This document shows positions 1-7,855 of a DNA stretch of 14,260 nucleotides, piece by piece. The stretch is from Phototrophicales bacterium. Lineage in GTDB: Bacteria > Chloroflexota > Anaerolineae > Aggregatilineales > Phototrophicaceae. Position 1 is the stretch's first letter, and the number at the start of each line of letters is the position of its first letter. The DNA is taken from contig PGTJ01000032.1 in the NCBI GenBank assembly GCA_002794515.1, forward strand, positions 1 through 14,260, given 5' to 3'. Under the pieces are notes generated by a model, which was not told where the DNA came from, made no database searches, and saw only the letters and a list, made by a program, of their open reading frames with translations. A program made the translations under genes and the position numbers.

Positions 1-2
1 AT

Positions 3-287
3 AGCCATGAAGGGCAAGTTCACCCGATTGCCCGTGTGCGAACATTTAATCGCGCCCTCGATAAATTGGTCGAATTGGCGCGTGCCAATGCACCATACGA
101 CAAATTTGCCATTTTACATATTCTCAACGAAGAAGGTTTTCATATCTTACAAGAGCGCTTAGCCGATATTTTGCCCAATGATACCATCGTTGGCACGGTC
201 GGTCCCGCCTTAGGGACGCACATCGGACCAGGCTCGGTAGGATTTGCCGCCGTTAGCAAAGGATGGAAAGATGCCATCAGCTCTTGA
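3..287 (+). CDS. DegV family (EDD fold) protein, C-terminal part
   Basis: The reading frame is already open at the window edge (first whole codon at base 3) and stops at TGA 285-287, so only about 94 C-terminal residues are present; the GTG at 36 is an internal valine. The segment GTHIGPGSVGFA near the end matches the conserved C-terminal signature of DegV proteins (usually GTHxGPGxxGxA). The run ARVRTFNRALDKLVELA fits the helix before it. Known members are cytosolic proteins that bind a single fatty acid; in some Gram-positive bacteria they feed acyl chains to a fatty-acid kinase. No kinase gene is visible here. The 3' end overlaps the proposed recG start by 17 bases, so the two genes are probably co-transcribed. 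The family call is confident; the ligand and the gene start are outside what can be seen. Confidence 0.88.
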   Translation, partial: SHEGQVHPIARVRTFNRALDKLVELARANAPYDKFAILHILNEEGFHILQERLADILPNDTIVGTVGPALGTHIGPGSVGFAAVSKGWKDAISS

Positions 288-3045
288 AATGCTCATCAAA
301 GTCCTGAAATTAGAACAGGACAAGGGTTATAAAAACACCGCCGTCATCGGTGGATTATCGGCTTATGGTGAACAATGGGCGCATGATGCCCATCAACAAG
401 CTCGTAAGCCCGAACATCATATTTTGGTCGATGAAATTGTGGATACGCTCACTCGTTATGCTGAGATTGAGAATAAAACCGAGCGCAATAATACCATCCT
501 TTATTTGATGGATAGGATTATGGGGCGCAAGCCCGCACCAGAGGCATATCTGGCGCGGTTGAGTTTGTATACCCAACCCATTGAGCCACCCACTGCGCCC
601 ATCCCTGATGCGGATGTTCAAGAACAATCCACATCCACATCACCACAACCAGAACGCGAAAAACGTCCCAAACGCGATAAAAAGCGTGATGCCACGGTTA
701 CGGTCGATGACAATACACCCAACACAGACGACAAACCTGTCAAAGTATCACCACAACCCAAAGCGCGTAAACAAAAGGCTGTTGCTAAGCAGAGCAATCC
801 CAACGAATTGCGCCTCGATAAAATCTTGAAAGAGTCGTATGTCGGCGATTCATCTGATACATGGCAATATGAGCCACCTGTCGTCAATATGGGTATATCT
901 GATATTCCGCAAAAACCGCGCCTGACTCGCCCCCCACGCATCCCGCGTCCGCCCATCTCCGCCGAGACCGCCGCCGATACCTTACGCGGATTGAGCGCCA
1001 GCGTAGATACTGTGAAGGGCATCGGTCCAAAATTGGTTGAACAACTAAATACACTCGGCATTTATACCATTAACGATTTGCTGTTCAATTTGCCCCGTCG
1101 TTATGATGATTACACACGCCTGTTGCCGATTAGTCGGCTCATGCCCGAAACGGTCGTCACCGTTATCGGCACAGTCAAATTTTGCCAAGTGCGCGAGGGC
1201 AAGAATAATCGTCGTGATTTTTACATGGAAGTCGATGATGGCACGGGGACAATTGGTTGCACCTTTTTTGGTCAACACTTTTTATCGCGGGTGATTCGCA
1301 AGAAAATACAACTGATCATCAGTGGCAAAGTGACCATTTATCAACGTCAACTTCGCATGAATAATCCCGAATGGGAAGAACTAGATGACGAAAATTGGCA
1401 TATGATGGGCATTGTACCCGTGTATCGGCTCACAGAGGGGTTAAGTGGGCGCAGGATGCGTAACCTCATGCGCCAAGCGGTGATGTATTGGGCGAATCGC
1501 TTGCCTGATTATATCCCCCTGCCCACGTTAGAACGCACAGGACTAGCCGATTTAGGTTGGGCAGTGAAAAATTTGCACTTCCCAGAGAGCCAAGACCACC
1601 TCGAACATGCTCGTACGCGATATATCTTCGACCAATTGTTGCTCTTGCAGATGAGCATCATGGCGAATCGCCGTGACTGGCAAGCGGTGCGTGCGCCACA
1701 ATTACCAGTGAGCGATGACTTTTTACAGATGTTCATCCAATCGGCATTTCCCTATACGCTGACCAATGCCCAATATCGCGCCATTGCCGATATTCGGCAG
1801 GATATGGCATCAGATATACCGATGAATCGCCTGTTACAAGGCGATGTCGGGTCGGGCAAGACGGCGGTTGCCATTACGGCGTTAGCCATTGCTTTTGCCA
1901 ATCATAAACAAGGCGCATTAATGTCGCCAACGGGCATCCTAGCCGAACAACATTATCGCAATATCAGCCGAATATTCGATTCGCTCCCAGAGACCGACCG
2001 CCGTCCTGTGGTGGCATTATTGACCAGTTCGCTCTCGACCACAGAGCGCGAAGCGGTCTATAACGGGATGCGCGATGGTTCGATTGATATTGTCATCGGC
2101 ACACACGCCCTCATACAAGGTGGTGTCGAATTTGCTGACTTGGGCTTGGTGATTATTGATGAGCAACATCGTTTTGGTGTGGAACAACGCAAAGCACTCC
2201 GTACCAAAGGGGGCAATCCGCACCTTTTGGTGATGACCGCCACACCGATTCCGCGCACCATCTCATTGACCATCTATGCCGATTTAGATTTATCGATTAT
2301 GGATGAGATGCCCGCAGGACGCACACCCGTTGACACGTTTATCATTAAGCCGATAGAACGAGAACGCATTTATGCCTTCATCCGCGCCCAAGTCGCCGAA
2401 GGTCGGCAAGCCTTCATTGTGCATCCGTTGGTCGAAGCATCCGATAAAATCGAGGCGCGCTCGGCACAAGAGGCATACGAAGAATTGCTCACCGTTTTTC
2501 ATCGGCAACGGGTGTGTTTGTTGCATGGGCGCATGAAACCCGCCGAAAAAGATGAGATTATGAGCGCATTTGCCCGTCATGAATACGATATCATGGTCAC
2601 GACATCGGTGGCAGAGGTGGGTGTAGATATTCCCAATGCCAGCGTGATCGCCATTGAAGGCGCGAATCGCTTTGGACTGGCACAATTGCATCAGTTCCGT
2701 GGTCGTGTCGGGCGTGGTGGGTATCAATCGTATTGCTTGCTCATCCCCGATGCTGATAGCCCCGAATCTGAACAACGCCTACAAGCGATGGTCAACACCA
2801 CCAACGGCTTTGAACTCGCCGAAATAGACTGGAAGATGCGGGGCGCAGGTGATTTGATCGGCACGCGCCAAAGTGGGCGAAATACCCTTCAATTGATGGA
2901 GTTCATGAAGCCCGAATTGGTCGAATTGGCGCAACGTGAAGCCCGCACCATCTACGAAGAAGACCCATATCTGCAACATCCCGACCATCAATTGCTCAAA
3001 CAACGGGTGGATATGCTTTATAATGAGAATATGGATGTCAGCTAA
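271..3045 (+). CDS. recG: ATP-dependent DNA helicase RecG with long N-terminal extension
   Basis: A 924-residue branched-DNA helicase that remodels stalled forks and Holliday junctions. From ATG 271: an N-terminal segment of about 100 residues, a linker rich in Pro, Lys and Arg (about 105-235), the wedge/OB domain starting near KGIGPK (249-254), then a superfamily 2 motor. Visible motor motifs are Walker A GDVGSGKT (524-531), the DEQH box (630-633), TATPIPRT (656-663), QFRGRVGRG (808-816) and the C-terminal MRGAGDLIGTRQSG (856-869), which is diagnostic for RecG. E. coli RecG has about 693 residues, so the extra length is almost all N-terminal. ATG 271 was chosen because AAAGGA lies 7 bases upstream. 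A frame-compatible TTG at 244 lacks such a site, and ATG 289, just after the degV stop, is a possible alternative. The gene overlaps degV by 17 bases and is followed after 18 bases by a Uma2 gene. Confidence 0.97.
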   Translation: MPSALEMLIKVLKLEQDKGYKNTAVIGGLSAYGEQWAHDAHQQARKPEHHILVDEIVDTLTRYAEIENKTERNNTILYLMDRIMGRKPAPEAYLARLSLYTQPIEPPTAPIPDADVQEQSTSTSPQPEREKRPKRDKKRDATVTVDDNTPNTDDKPVKVSPQPKARKQKAVAKQSNPNELRLDKILKESYVGDSSDTWQYEPPVVNMGISDIPQKPRLTRPPRIPRPPISAETAADTLRGLSASVDTVKGIGPKLVEQLNTLGIYTINDLLFNLPRRYDDYTRLLPISRLMPETVVTVIGTVKFCQVREGKNNRRDFYMEVDDGTGTIGCTFFGQHFLSRVIRKKIQLIISGKVTIYQRQLRMNNPEWEELDDENWHMMGIVPVYRLTEGLSGRRMRNLMRQAVMYWANRLPDYIPLPTLERTGLADLGWAVKNLHFPESQDHLEHARTRYIFDQLLLLQMSIMANRRDWQAVRAPQLPVSDDFLQMFIQSAFPYTLTNAQYRAIADIRQDMASDIPMNRLLQGDVGSGKTAVAITALAIAFANHKQGALMSPTGILAEQHYRNISRIFDSLPETDRRPVVALLTSSLSTTEREAVYNGMRDGSIDIVIGTHALIQGGVEFADLGLVIIDEQHRFGVEQRKALRTKGGNPHLLVMTATPIPRTISLTIYADLDLSIMDEMPAGRTPVDTFIIKPIERERIYAFIRAQVAEGRQAFIVHPLVEASDKIEARSAQEAYEELLTVFHRQRVCLLHGRMKPAEKDEIMSAFARHEYDIMVTTSVAEVGVDIPNASVIAIEGANRFGLAQLHQFRGRVGRGGYQSYCLLIPDADSPESEQRLQAMVNTTNGFELAEIDWKMRGAGDLIGTRQSGRNTLQLMEFMKPELVELAQREARTIYEEDPYLQHPDHQLLKQRVDMLYNENMDVS

Positions 3046-3063
3046 ACCATGTGAGGGACTGTG

Positions 3064-3525
3064 ATGATTCAACAACCACCTGTATGGGCGAATGCCGAAG
3101 AAGTCGCCGAAAAATTATATACCTATGTGGTGAATCACATGAATTTATCGGGTGTGGGACATGTGACCGATGCCAAGACGGGTTATATCCTCTCAGATGA
3201 ACCGCGTATTGTCGCACATCCGACGGTGGGTGTGATCGATAAAAATCGCCTATTGCGATTGCCAGAGGGCGATATTCCCATCCCCCCCGATTTCGCCATA
3301 GAGGTCATCTCGCCCGATAACCCTGCCGATGTTGTTCAGGCAAAAGTTCGGCAATATCTCAATGCAGGTGTGCGTCAGATTTGGGTGGCTCATGTCAAGG
3401 CGCGGTCTGTGGCGGTCTATTCGCCCGATATTGTATTCACCGTGCCATTTGATGGCACACTGTTTGGCGAAGATATGCTCCCCGGCTTCAAACTCACCAT
3501 GCGTGATTTATATAGCAAAGGGTAG
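3064..3525 (+). CDS. Uma2-family (PD-(D/E)XK nuclease fold) protein, short at the N-terminus
   Basis: A 153-residue protein. The stretch from TGYILS (39-44) to MLPGF (138-142), with FAIEVISP (77-84) and the K94, YLNAGV and QIWV elements, matches the Uma2/DUF820 endonuclease-fold family. That family is expanded in cyanobacteria and Chloroflexota; its cellular role is poorly known. Family members are usually about 180-200 residues. This one begins where the family has its conserved His segment and so lacks the first 30-40 residues carrying the ELxDGE hairpin. The usual PD of the active site reads PT (53-54), while E80 and K94 are kept, so activity is doubtful. ATG 3064 was chosen over GTG 3061 because GAGGG at 3053-3057 then has 6-base spacing. 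It follows recG by 18 bases and is followed after 3 bases by a second Uma2 frame. Confidence 0.82.
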   Translation: MIQQPPVWANAEEVAEKLYTYVVNHMNLSGVGHVTDAKTGYILSDEPRIVAHPTVGVIDKNRLLRLPEGDIPIPPDFAIEVISPDNPADVVQAKVRQYLNAGVRQIWVAHVKARSVAVYSPDIVFTVPFDGTLFGEDMLPGFKLTMRDLYSKG

Positions 3526-3528
3526 GCG

Positions 3529-3810
3529 ATGGGCATATCCACCAAAAATCGGATTTCGGCAGAACAATATTTGCTCTCTGCCGAGACCAATACCCCACAA
3601 GAATTGTTAGATGGCGAGGTGATTGTGACCGCATCCCCTGTCAATGCACATCAGCATATGATTGGACGAGTGTATCAAGTCTTGTTATCTATTGAAGTAT
3701 CGTCATTGAAAGATGACAAATATGCCTTCATTGGGCGATACATCAGCGATGAAGTGTTTGTATCGCCCATATTAGGGCACCAATCGGTGCATGTGAATGC
3801 GATTGTTTAG
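3529..3810 (+). CDS. Uma2-family N-terminal fragment (probable gene remnant)
   Basis: A 93-residue frame. Residues 9-50 look like the start of a Uma2 protein: ISAEQYL, then QELLDGEVIV (the conserved ELxDGE hairpin), then SPVNAHQHMIGRVYQ with the conserved histidines. After about residue 60 the resemblance fades, and the frame ends before the part that should carry the PD, EVxS and Lys active-site residues. The DNA after the stop is carA on the opposite strand, so the missing half is not simply out of frame downstream. Translation looks possible: AAAGGG at 3517-3522 sits 6 bases before ATG 3529, just past the stop of the preceding Uma2 gene. Its end overlaps the carA stop by 4 bases. I read it as a truncated paralogue; a small functional protein cannot be ruled out. 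Confidence 0.6.
   Translation: MGISTKNRISAEQYLLSAETNTPQELLDGEVIVTASPVNAHQHMIGRVYQVLLSIEVSSLKDDKYAFIGRYISDEVFVSPILGHQSVHVNAIV
3732..3769. repeat. 11-base perfect inverted repeat in the Uma2 remnant
   Basis: TGGGCGATACA at 3732-3742 is the exact reverse complement of TGTATCGCCCA at 3759-3769, with a 16-base loop. The repeat lies in the part of the Uma2 remnant that no longer resembles the family, and begins 37 bases beyond the carA stop as that operon is transcribed. Neither side is followed by a T-run, so it is not a standard intrinsic terminator. It could stabilise the 3' end of the arginine-operon mRNA, act with Rho, or be a leftover of a small repeat. The symmetry is seen directly; the role is inference. 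Confidence 0.6.
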
Positions 3811-4925
3811 TGTTTTTTCACCCGTGCCACGAATTCATCAAACAAATACAACGAGTCATGCGGACCGGGTGATGCTTCGGGATGATATTGCACACTGAAT
3901 GCACCCAATTCCTCGTGCCGAATGCCTTCTATTGTTTGGTCATTCAGGTTGATATGAGTCACTTCTGCCCCGCCCAAATTGCTGTCGTGGCTGACGGCAA
4001 AGCCATGATTATGAGCGCTAATTTCGACATGTCCTGTCAGCATGTTCTTCACAGGTTGGTTGCCACCCCGATGCCCAAAGCGCATTTTTTCGGTTTTGCC
4101 ACCCAATGCCAAGCCTAAAATTTGGTGTCCCAGACAAATGCCGAATACAGGCACTTTTCCGACTAAATTTTTGACATTATCAATGGCGTAGGTGACGGCG
4201 GCGGGGTCGCCTGGTCCGTTGCTCAGGAATACCCCAGCAGGGTTATGCGCCAAAACCTCATCATAGGGCATATTGGCAGGCACAACACGCACCCGCAACC
4301 CTCTGTCGGTCAACATGCGTAAAATGTTGTGTTTAATGCCATAATCATAGGCGATGATGAGTGGGGCGTTGTCATCTTGGGCGTAGGTCTGATACCACTG
4401 TGGGTCGCTATGTTCCGTCCAGTTATATGGTTCGGGCGTGGTGACATCATCCACCAAATTCCAACCCGACATATCGGGCGATTGGCGGGCTAATTCGATG
4501 AGCGCATCGGCATCTTTTGCCTGTTCGCCATGTGCAATTGCCGCCCGCATCACCCCTTTGCTACGGATATGGCGCACCAGCACGCGGGTATCCACCTCGC
4601 TCAGACCAATCACACCCTGTTCGCATAAATAACTATTTAAGTCGCCACGATTGCGCCAATTGCTGACCACTGGGCTGAGCGAGCGCACCACAAATCCAGA
4701 TACCCATACCTTTGCCGATTCGACATCTTCGATATTGATGCCCGTATTGCCCACATGTGAGACGGTCATCGTGACAATCTGCTTGTAATACGATGGGTCG
4801 GTGAGGATTTCTTGATAACCCGTCATAGACGTGTTGAACACCAATTCACCTGTTTGAACGCCCTCTGCGCCCCAACCGATGCCCGTGAACACCCGTCCAT
4901 CTTCCAGCGCCAACAATCCAGTCAT
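3807..4925 (-). CDS. carA: Carbamoyl-phosphate synthase, small (glutaminase) subunit
   Basis: A 372-residue protein, the normal length for CarA. It hydrolyses glutamine and passes ammonia to the large subunit CarB, which makes carbamoyl phosphate for arginine and pyrimidine synthesis. The N-terminal CPSase domain shows ELVFNTSMTGYQEILTDPSY (27-46). The class I glutamine amidotransferase domain shows SNGPGDP (235-241), the nucleophile C264 in FGICLGHQ, and H348 and E350 in QYHPEA, which complete the catalytic triad. ATG 4925 is preceded by GAAAGGA with 6-base spacing. It is the last gene of the arginine operon, 22 bases after the GNAT gene, so arginine-linked expression is likely. carB is not within the window. 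Its stop overlaps the end of the convergent Uma2 remnant by 4 bases. Confidence 0.97.
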   Translation of the reverse strand: MTGLLALEDGRVFTGIGWGAEGVQTGELVFNTSMTGYQEILTDPSYYKQIVTMTVSHVGNTGINIEDVESAKVWVSGFVVRSLSPVVSNWRNRGDLNSYLCEQGVIGLSEVDTRVLVRHIRSKGVMRAAIAHGEQAKDADALIELARQSPDMSGWNLVDDVTTPEPYNWTEHSDPQWYQTYAQDDNAPLIIAYDYGIKHNILRMLTDRGLRVRVVPANMPYDEVLAHNPAGVFLSNGPGDPAAVTYAIDNVKNLVGKVPVFGICLGHQILGLALGGKTEKMRFGHRGGNQPVKNMLTGHVEISAHNHGFAVSHDSNLGGAEVTHINLNDQTIEGIRHEELGAFSVQYHPEASPGPHDSLYLFDEFVARVKKH

Positions 4926-4947
4926 ATCCTATCCTTTCGTGGTGATA

Positions 4948-5379
4948 TTACTTTAGATATTTGCGAAATGTATACGATGACCGCTTAAAGCCACCTTTGT
5001 CTTCATAAAAATGATGGGCATCGTTGCGATGAATGCCCGATGTCAGCCATAGATAATCGCAATTATTGCCCCTGGCGATATTTTCGATGTGTTGAATGAG
5101 TGCAGTGCCATATCCTTTTGAGCGGTGTCCTTCTGCCGTCACAAGGTCTTGGATATAGATGCTCCGTCCGTTTAGCAGGGTGGTGGATTGGCGAAATCCT
5201 GCTAATGCCACCGGTTCGGTGCTGTTATCATCTTCATACACCGCCAATAAACGATATCCTTGCGGGATCATGATTTGCAATAGATTCAAAAATTCTTCTT
5301 CTTCCATCGGGCGCAGTTGACGCATGACGGGGAAGGCGCTCTTAAATTGCTCAACGGTCATCAATTCAACAATTTTCAT
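4948..5379 (-). CDS. GNAT-family N-acetyltransferase
   Basis: A 143-residue single-domain Gcn5-related acetyltransferase that would use acetyl-CoA to acetylate an amine. The acetyl-CoA pyrophosphate loop is seen as RSKGYGTA (about 86-93), after the IYIQDLV strand. The later segment TSGIHRNDAHHFYEDKGGF is typical of a widespread group of small GNAT proteins with no fixed substrate. ATG 5379 has AAAGGAG 7 bases upstream. It lies in the arginine operon, 35 bases after argJ and 22 bases before carA. The position invites the idea of a short N-acetylglutamate synthase, but nothing in the sequence proves it and ArgJ can itself supply N-acetylglutamate. Family confident, substrate unknown. Confidence 0.85.
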   Translation of the reverse strand: MKIVELMTVEQFKSAFPVMRQLRPMEEEEFLNLLQIMIPQGYRLLAVYEDDNSTEPVALAGFRQSTTLLNGRSIYIQDLVTAEGHRSKGYGTALIQHIENIARGNNCDYLWLTSGIHRNDAHHFYEDKGGFKRSSYTFRKYLK

Positions 5380-5414
5380 TTTGGAACTCCTTTGTGTGTG
5401 CTAAAAATATATTT

Positions 5415-6641
5415 TCAAGAACGATAATGACTATTGATGGAAATATAATCGTGGCTCATATCACATGTCCAGACCGAAGCCAGACCAGTGCCGATATTCA
5501 GGTCGAGGATGATGGTGATTTCATCTTCGGCAAATATAGCTTTGGCATCGGCTTCGGCATAATCTGTGCCTGTGCCATTGGCGAAAATCACCAAACCTGT
5601 TGATAACTTTTCTATGCGATAAAAATCTACCCCTTTAGCAATGCACAACACGGCACGATTCGGATCGAATGCCACACCAGCACGCCCCGCCGCCGCCATA
5701 ATCCGTCCCCAATTGGGGTCGCCACCATAAATTGCTGTCTTGACCAATGGCGATGTGGCGACAGCATCGGCAATTTTGCGGGCAGAGGCATCATCGAATG
5801 CCCCAGTGATGTTGATCTCGACCAATTTGGTCGCGCCTTCACCATCACGGGCGATGCCCTGTGCCAATTGTTTGCATACAGAAACAAGACCATCTAAAAA
5901 GCGGACATAGGCACTTTCGGTATCGATTGTCACGTTGCTCATGCCATTCGCCAATAGCAAGACGGTATCGTTGGTACTCATATCACCATCGACCGTGATG
6001 CAATTAAATGTTTGGTCGTTGGCTTGTCTGAGCATCATTTGCGCCTGACCAGGGGCTAATTTCGCATCGGTAACGATGACCGACAGCATCGTTGCCATGT
6101 TAGGGGCAATCATGCCCGCGCCTTTGGCAATCCCCGCGATGGTATAACTGCCATCGGGCGTATCTACCATGACCGATGCCATTTTATGCACCGTATCGGT
6201 GGTCATGATGGCTTTGGCGGTGGATTGCCAATCATCACCCAATTGCTCAACGGCTAAATCAATGCCATGCCGAATTTTATCCATCGGCAATTGTGTGCCA
6301 ATCACCCCCGTAGACATGACCAACACATGATGTTCATCAACACCGAGTTTATCACCCACTGCTTTAGCCGTTGCCCGTGCATTTTGCAAGCCGTGTTCAC
6401 CTGTGGCGGCATTGGCACAACCTGTGTTGATAGCAACAGCACGAATCGCATCGCTAAATCCTGCTAATCGTTCTATGCCCAATAACACAGGCGCGGCTTT
6501 GACCATGTTGGTGGTGAATACACCCGCCGTCATACATGGCACATCGCTGACTATCATAGCAAAATCCAGCAAGTTATTCGGCTTTAATCCGCACGCAACA
6601 CCCGCCACACGAAAGCCTTTTGGAAATGAAAACTGCGTCAT
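5415..6641 (-). CDS. argJ: Glutamate N-acetyltransferase / amino-acid acetyltransferase (ornithine acetyltransferase)
   Basis: A 408-residue ArgJ, full length for the family. It moves the acetyl group from N-acetylornithine to glutamate, releasing ornithine and closing the acetyl cycle; many members also make N-acetylglutamate from acetyl-CoA. The self-cleavage site is visible as DGEGATKLVEI, where cleavage before Thr271 would give alpha and beta chains and expose the nucleophile. Other family marks are STGVIG, KGAGMIAPNMATM, GGDPNWGRIMAA and the C-terminal end SINSHYRS. ATG 6641 is preferred to an in-frame TTG one codon upstream; GGAG lies 8 bases before it. The start shares one base with the argD stop (TGATG), a coupling arrangement. 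Whether it is mono- or bifunctional cannot be read from sequence alone. Confidence 0.97.
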   Translation of the reverse strand: MTQFSFPKGFRVAGVACGLKPNNLLDFAMIVSDVPCMTAGVFTTNMVKAAPVLLGIERLAGFSDAIRAVAINTGCANAATGEHGLQNARATAKAVGDKLGVDEHHVLVMSTGVIGTQLPMDKIRHGIDLAVEQLGDDWQSTAKAIMTTDTVHKMASVMVDTPDGSYTIAGIAKGAGMIAPNMATMLSVIVTDAKLAPGQAQMMLRQANDQTFNCITVDGDMSTNDTVLLLANGMSNVTIDTESAYVRFLDGLVSVCKQLAQGIARDGEGATKLVEINITGAFDDASARKIADAVATSPLVKTAIYGGDPNWGRIMAAAGRAGVAFDPNRAVLCIAKGVDFYRIEKLSTGLVIFANGTGTDYAEADAKAIFAEDEITIILDLNIGTGLASVWTCDMSHDYISINSHYRS

Positions 6642-7855
6642 CAAAATGTCTCCAGAATGAGGGTTAATTTATCGTATAGCGTATCCACATGATGTTTTTC
6701 GATGATGAGCGGTGGCACAAAACGGATGACATGCGTCCCTGCGTTGACCATCAATAAGCCGTGTTCATAACCCGCTTGGATGATGGGGTCTACTTCGCGT
6801 TTGAATTCAAGCCCGACCATCAAGCCACGCCCACGCACCTCAACAATGTCGGGGTGGGTGAGGGATTTTAATTTTTCTTGGAGATAACCGCCCACTTCGC
6901 GCACATGCGCTAAAAATTCGGGCGCAGATAGGCGTTCTAGCACATGTTTGGCGACCGAAGTCACGAATGGATTGCCCGCGAATGTCGACCCATGATTGCC
7001 CACTTGGATGGCACTCGCCACTTCGTTTGTGACCAAAATTGCCCCGATGGGCAATCCACCCGCCAGTGGCTTGGCGAGCGTCATTATATCGGGTTTTACA
7101 TCATAGGCTTCGTGCGCCCAAAGCGTGCCTGTGCGTCCCATGCCACATTGAATTTCATCAAAAATGAGCAAGGCATCGTGTTCATCGCATAATGCCCGTA
7201 ATTCGGCTAAAAATTCGGGTGTGGCGACATTAATCCCACCTTCGCCTTGTATCGGCTCGATTAAAACCCCAGCAGTATTAGCATTAATCACCGCACGGGC
7301 GCTTTCGATGTCATTGAAAACTGCCCCGCGAATGGCGGGCAATAGCGGCTTAAAGCCTGTTTGATACTTTTCTTTGGGTGTCAGCGAGAGCGACCCCATC
7401 GTGCGCCCATGAAAGGCATTGCTAAAGCTCACCAATTCGGTTTTATCGTGATACCCTTTTTCGTAGGCGACTTTGCGAGCGAATTTGATCGCCCCTTCAT
7501 TGGCTTCTGTGCCACTGTTGGTGAAAAACACACGGTCGGCGAATGATTTTTCGGTGAGCAGTTTCGCTAGTTCAACATGTGGTACGGTATGATATAAATT
7601 GCTGGTATGGATTAACCCCGTCGCCAGTTGTTGATTGATAACAGCTTGCACATCTTTATCACCATAACCGAGCGCATTGACCGCGATTCCCGCCACCCAA
7701 TCCAGATAACTTTTGCCTGTGCTATCGAACACATGCACCCCTTGACCATGCACCAACACAAACGGCGGGCGCTTATAGGTCTGTAAAATGACATCATGCT
7801 CATCTTGTATCAGTTGTTCGGTACGCGTGACGGTTTGTTGAATGTCGGGTATCAT
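6641..7855 (-). CDS. argD: Acetylornithine aminotransferase
   Basis: A 404-residue class III aminotransferase using pyridoxal phosphate. It converts N-acetylglutamate semialdehyde and glutamate to N-acetylornithine and 2-oxoglutarate. Motifs seen are NSGTEANE (113-120, cofactor phosphate binding), FHGRTMGSLS (149-158), IFDEIQCGMGRTG (231-243, D233 contacting the cofactor ring), the Schiff-base lysine K262 in TLAKPLAGGLPIGA, GSTFAGNP (289-296) and IRFVPPL near the end. Length and motif order are normal for ArgD; class III relatives such as GabT are less likely given the arg neighbours. ATG 7855 overlaps the argB stop in an ATGA junction, and its own stop overlaps the argJ start, so it should be made in step with both. 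Confidence 0.96.
   Translation of the reverse strand: MIPDIQQTVTRTEQLIQDEHDVILQTYKRPPFVLVHGQGVHVFDSTGKSYLDWVAGIAVNALGYGDKDVQAVINQQLATGLIHTSNLYHTVPHVELAKLLTEKSFADRVFFTNSGTEANEGAIKFARKVAYEKGYHDKTELVSFSNAFHGRTMGSLSLTPKEKYQTGFKPLLPAIRGAVFNDIESARAVINANTAGVLIEPIQGEGGINVATPEFLAELRALCDEHDALLIFDEIQCGMGRTGTLWAHEAYDVKPDIMTLAKPLAGGLPIGAILVTNEVASAIQVGNHGSTFAGNPFVTSVAKHVLERLSAPEFLAHVREVGGYLQEKLKSLTHPDIVEVRGRGLMVGLEFKREVDPIIQAGYEHGLLMVNAGTHVIRFVPPLIIEKHHVDTLYDKLTLILETF

Noticed and set aside
2290..2775. A 161-codon open frame on the minus strand opposite recG
   Set aside because: It is antisense to the conserved helicase core, whose motifs prove the plus-strand reading. There is no recognisable domain.
64..2932. 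An 18-base identical string, AATTGGTCGAATTGGCGC, at 64-81 and 2915-2932
   Set aside because: Both copies lie in coding DNA for the same short peptide pattern (LVELA) in unrelated proteins, and the flanks differ. Codon preference explains it.
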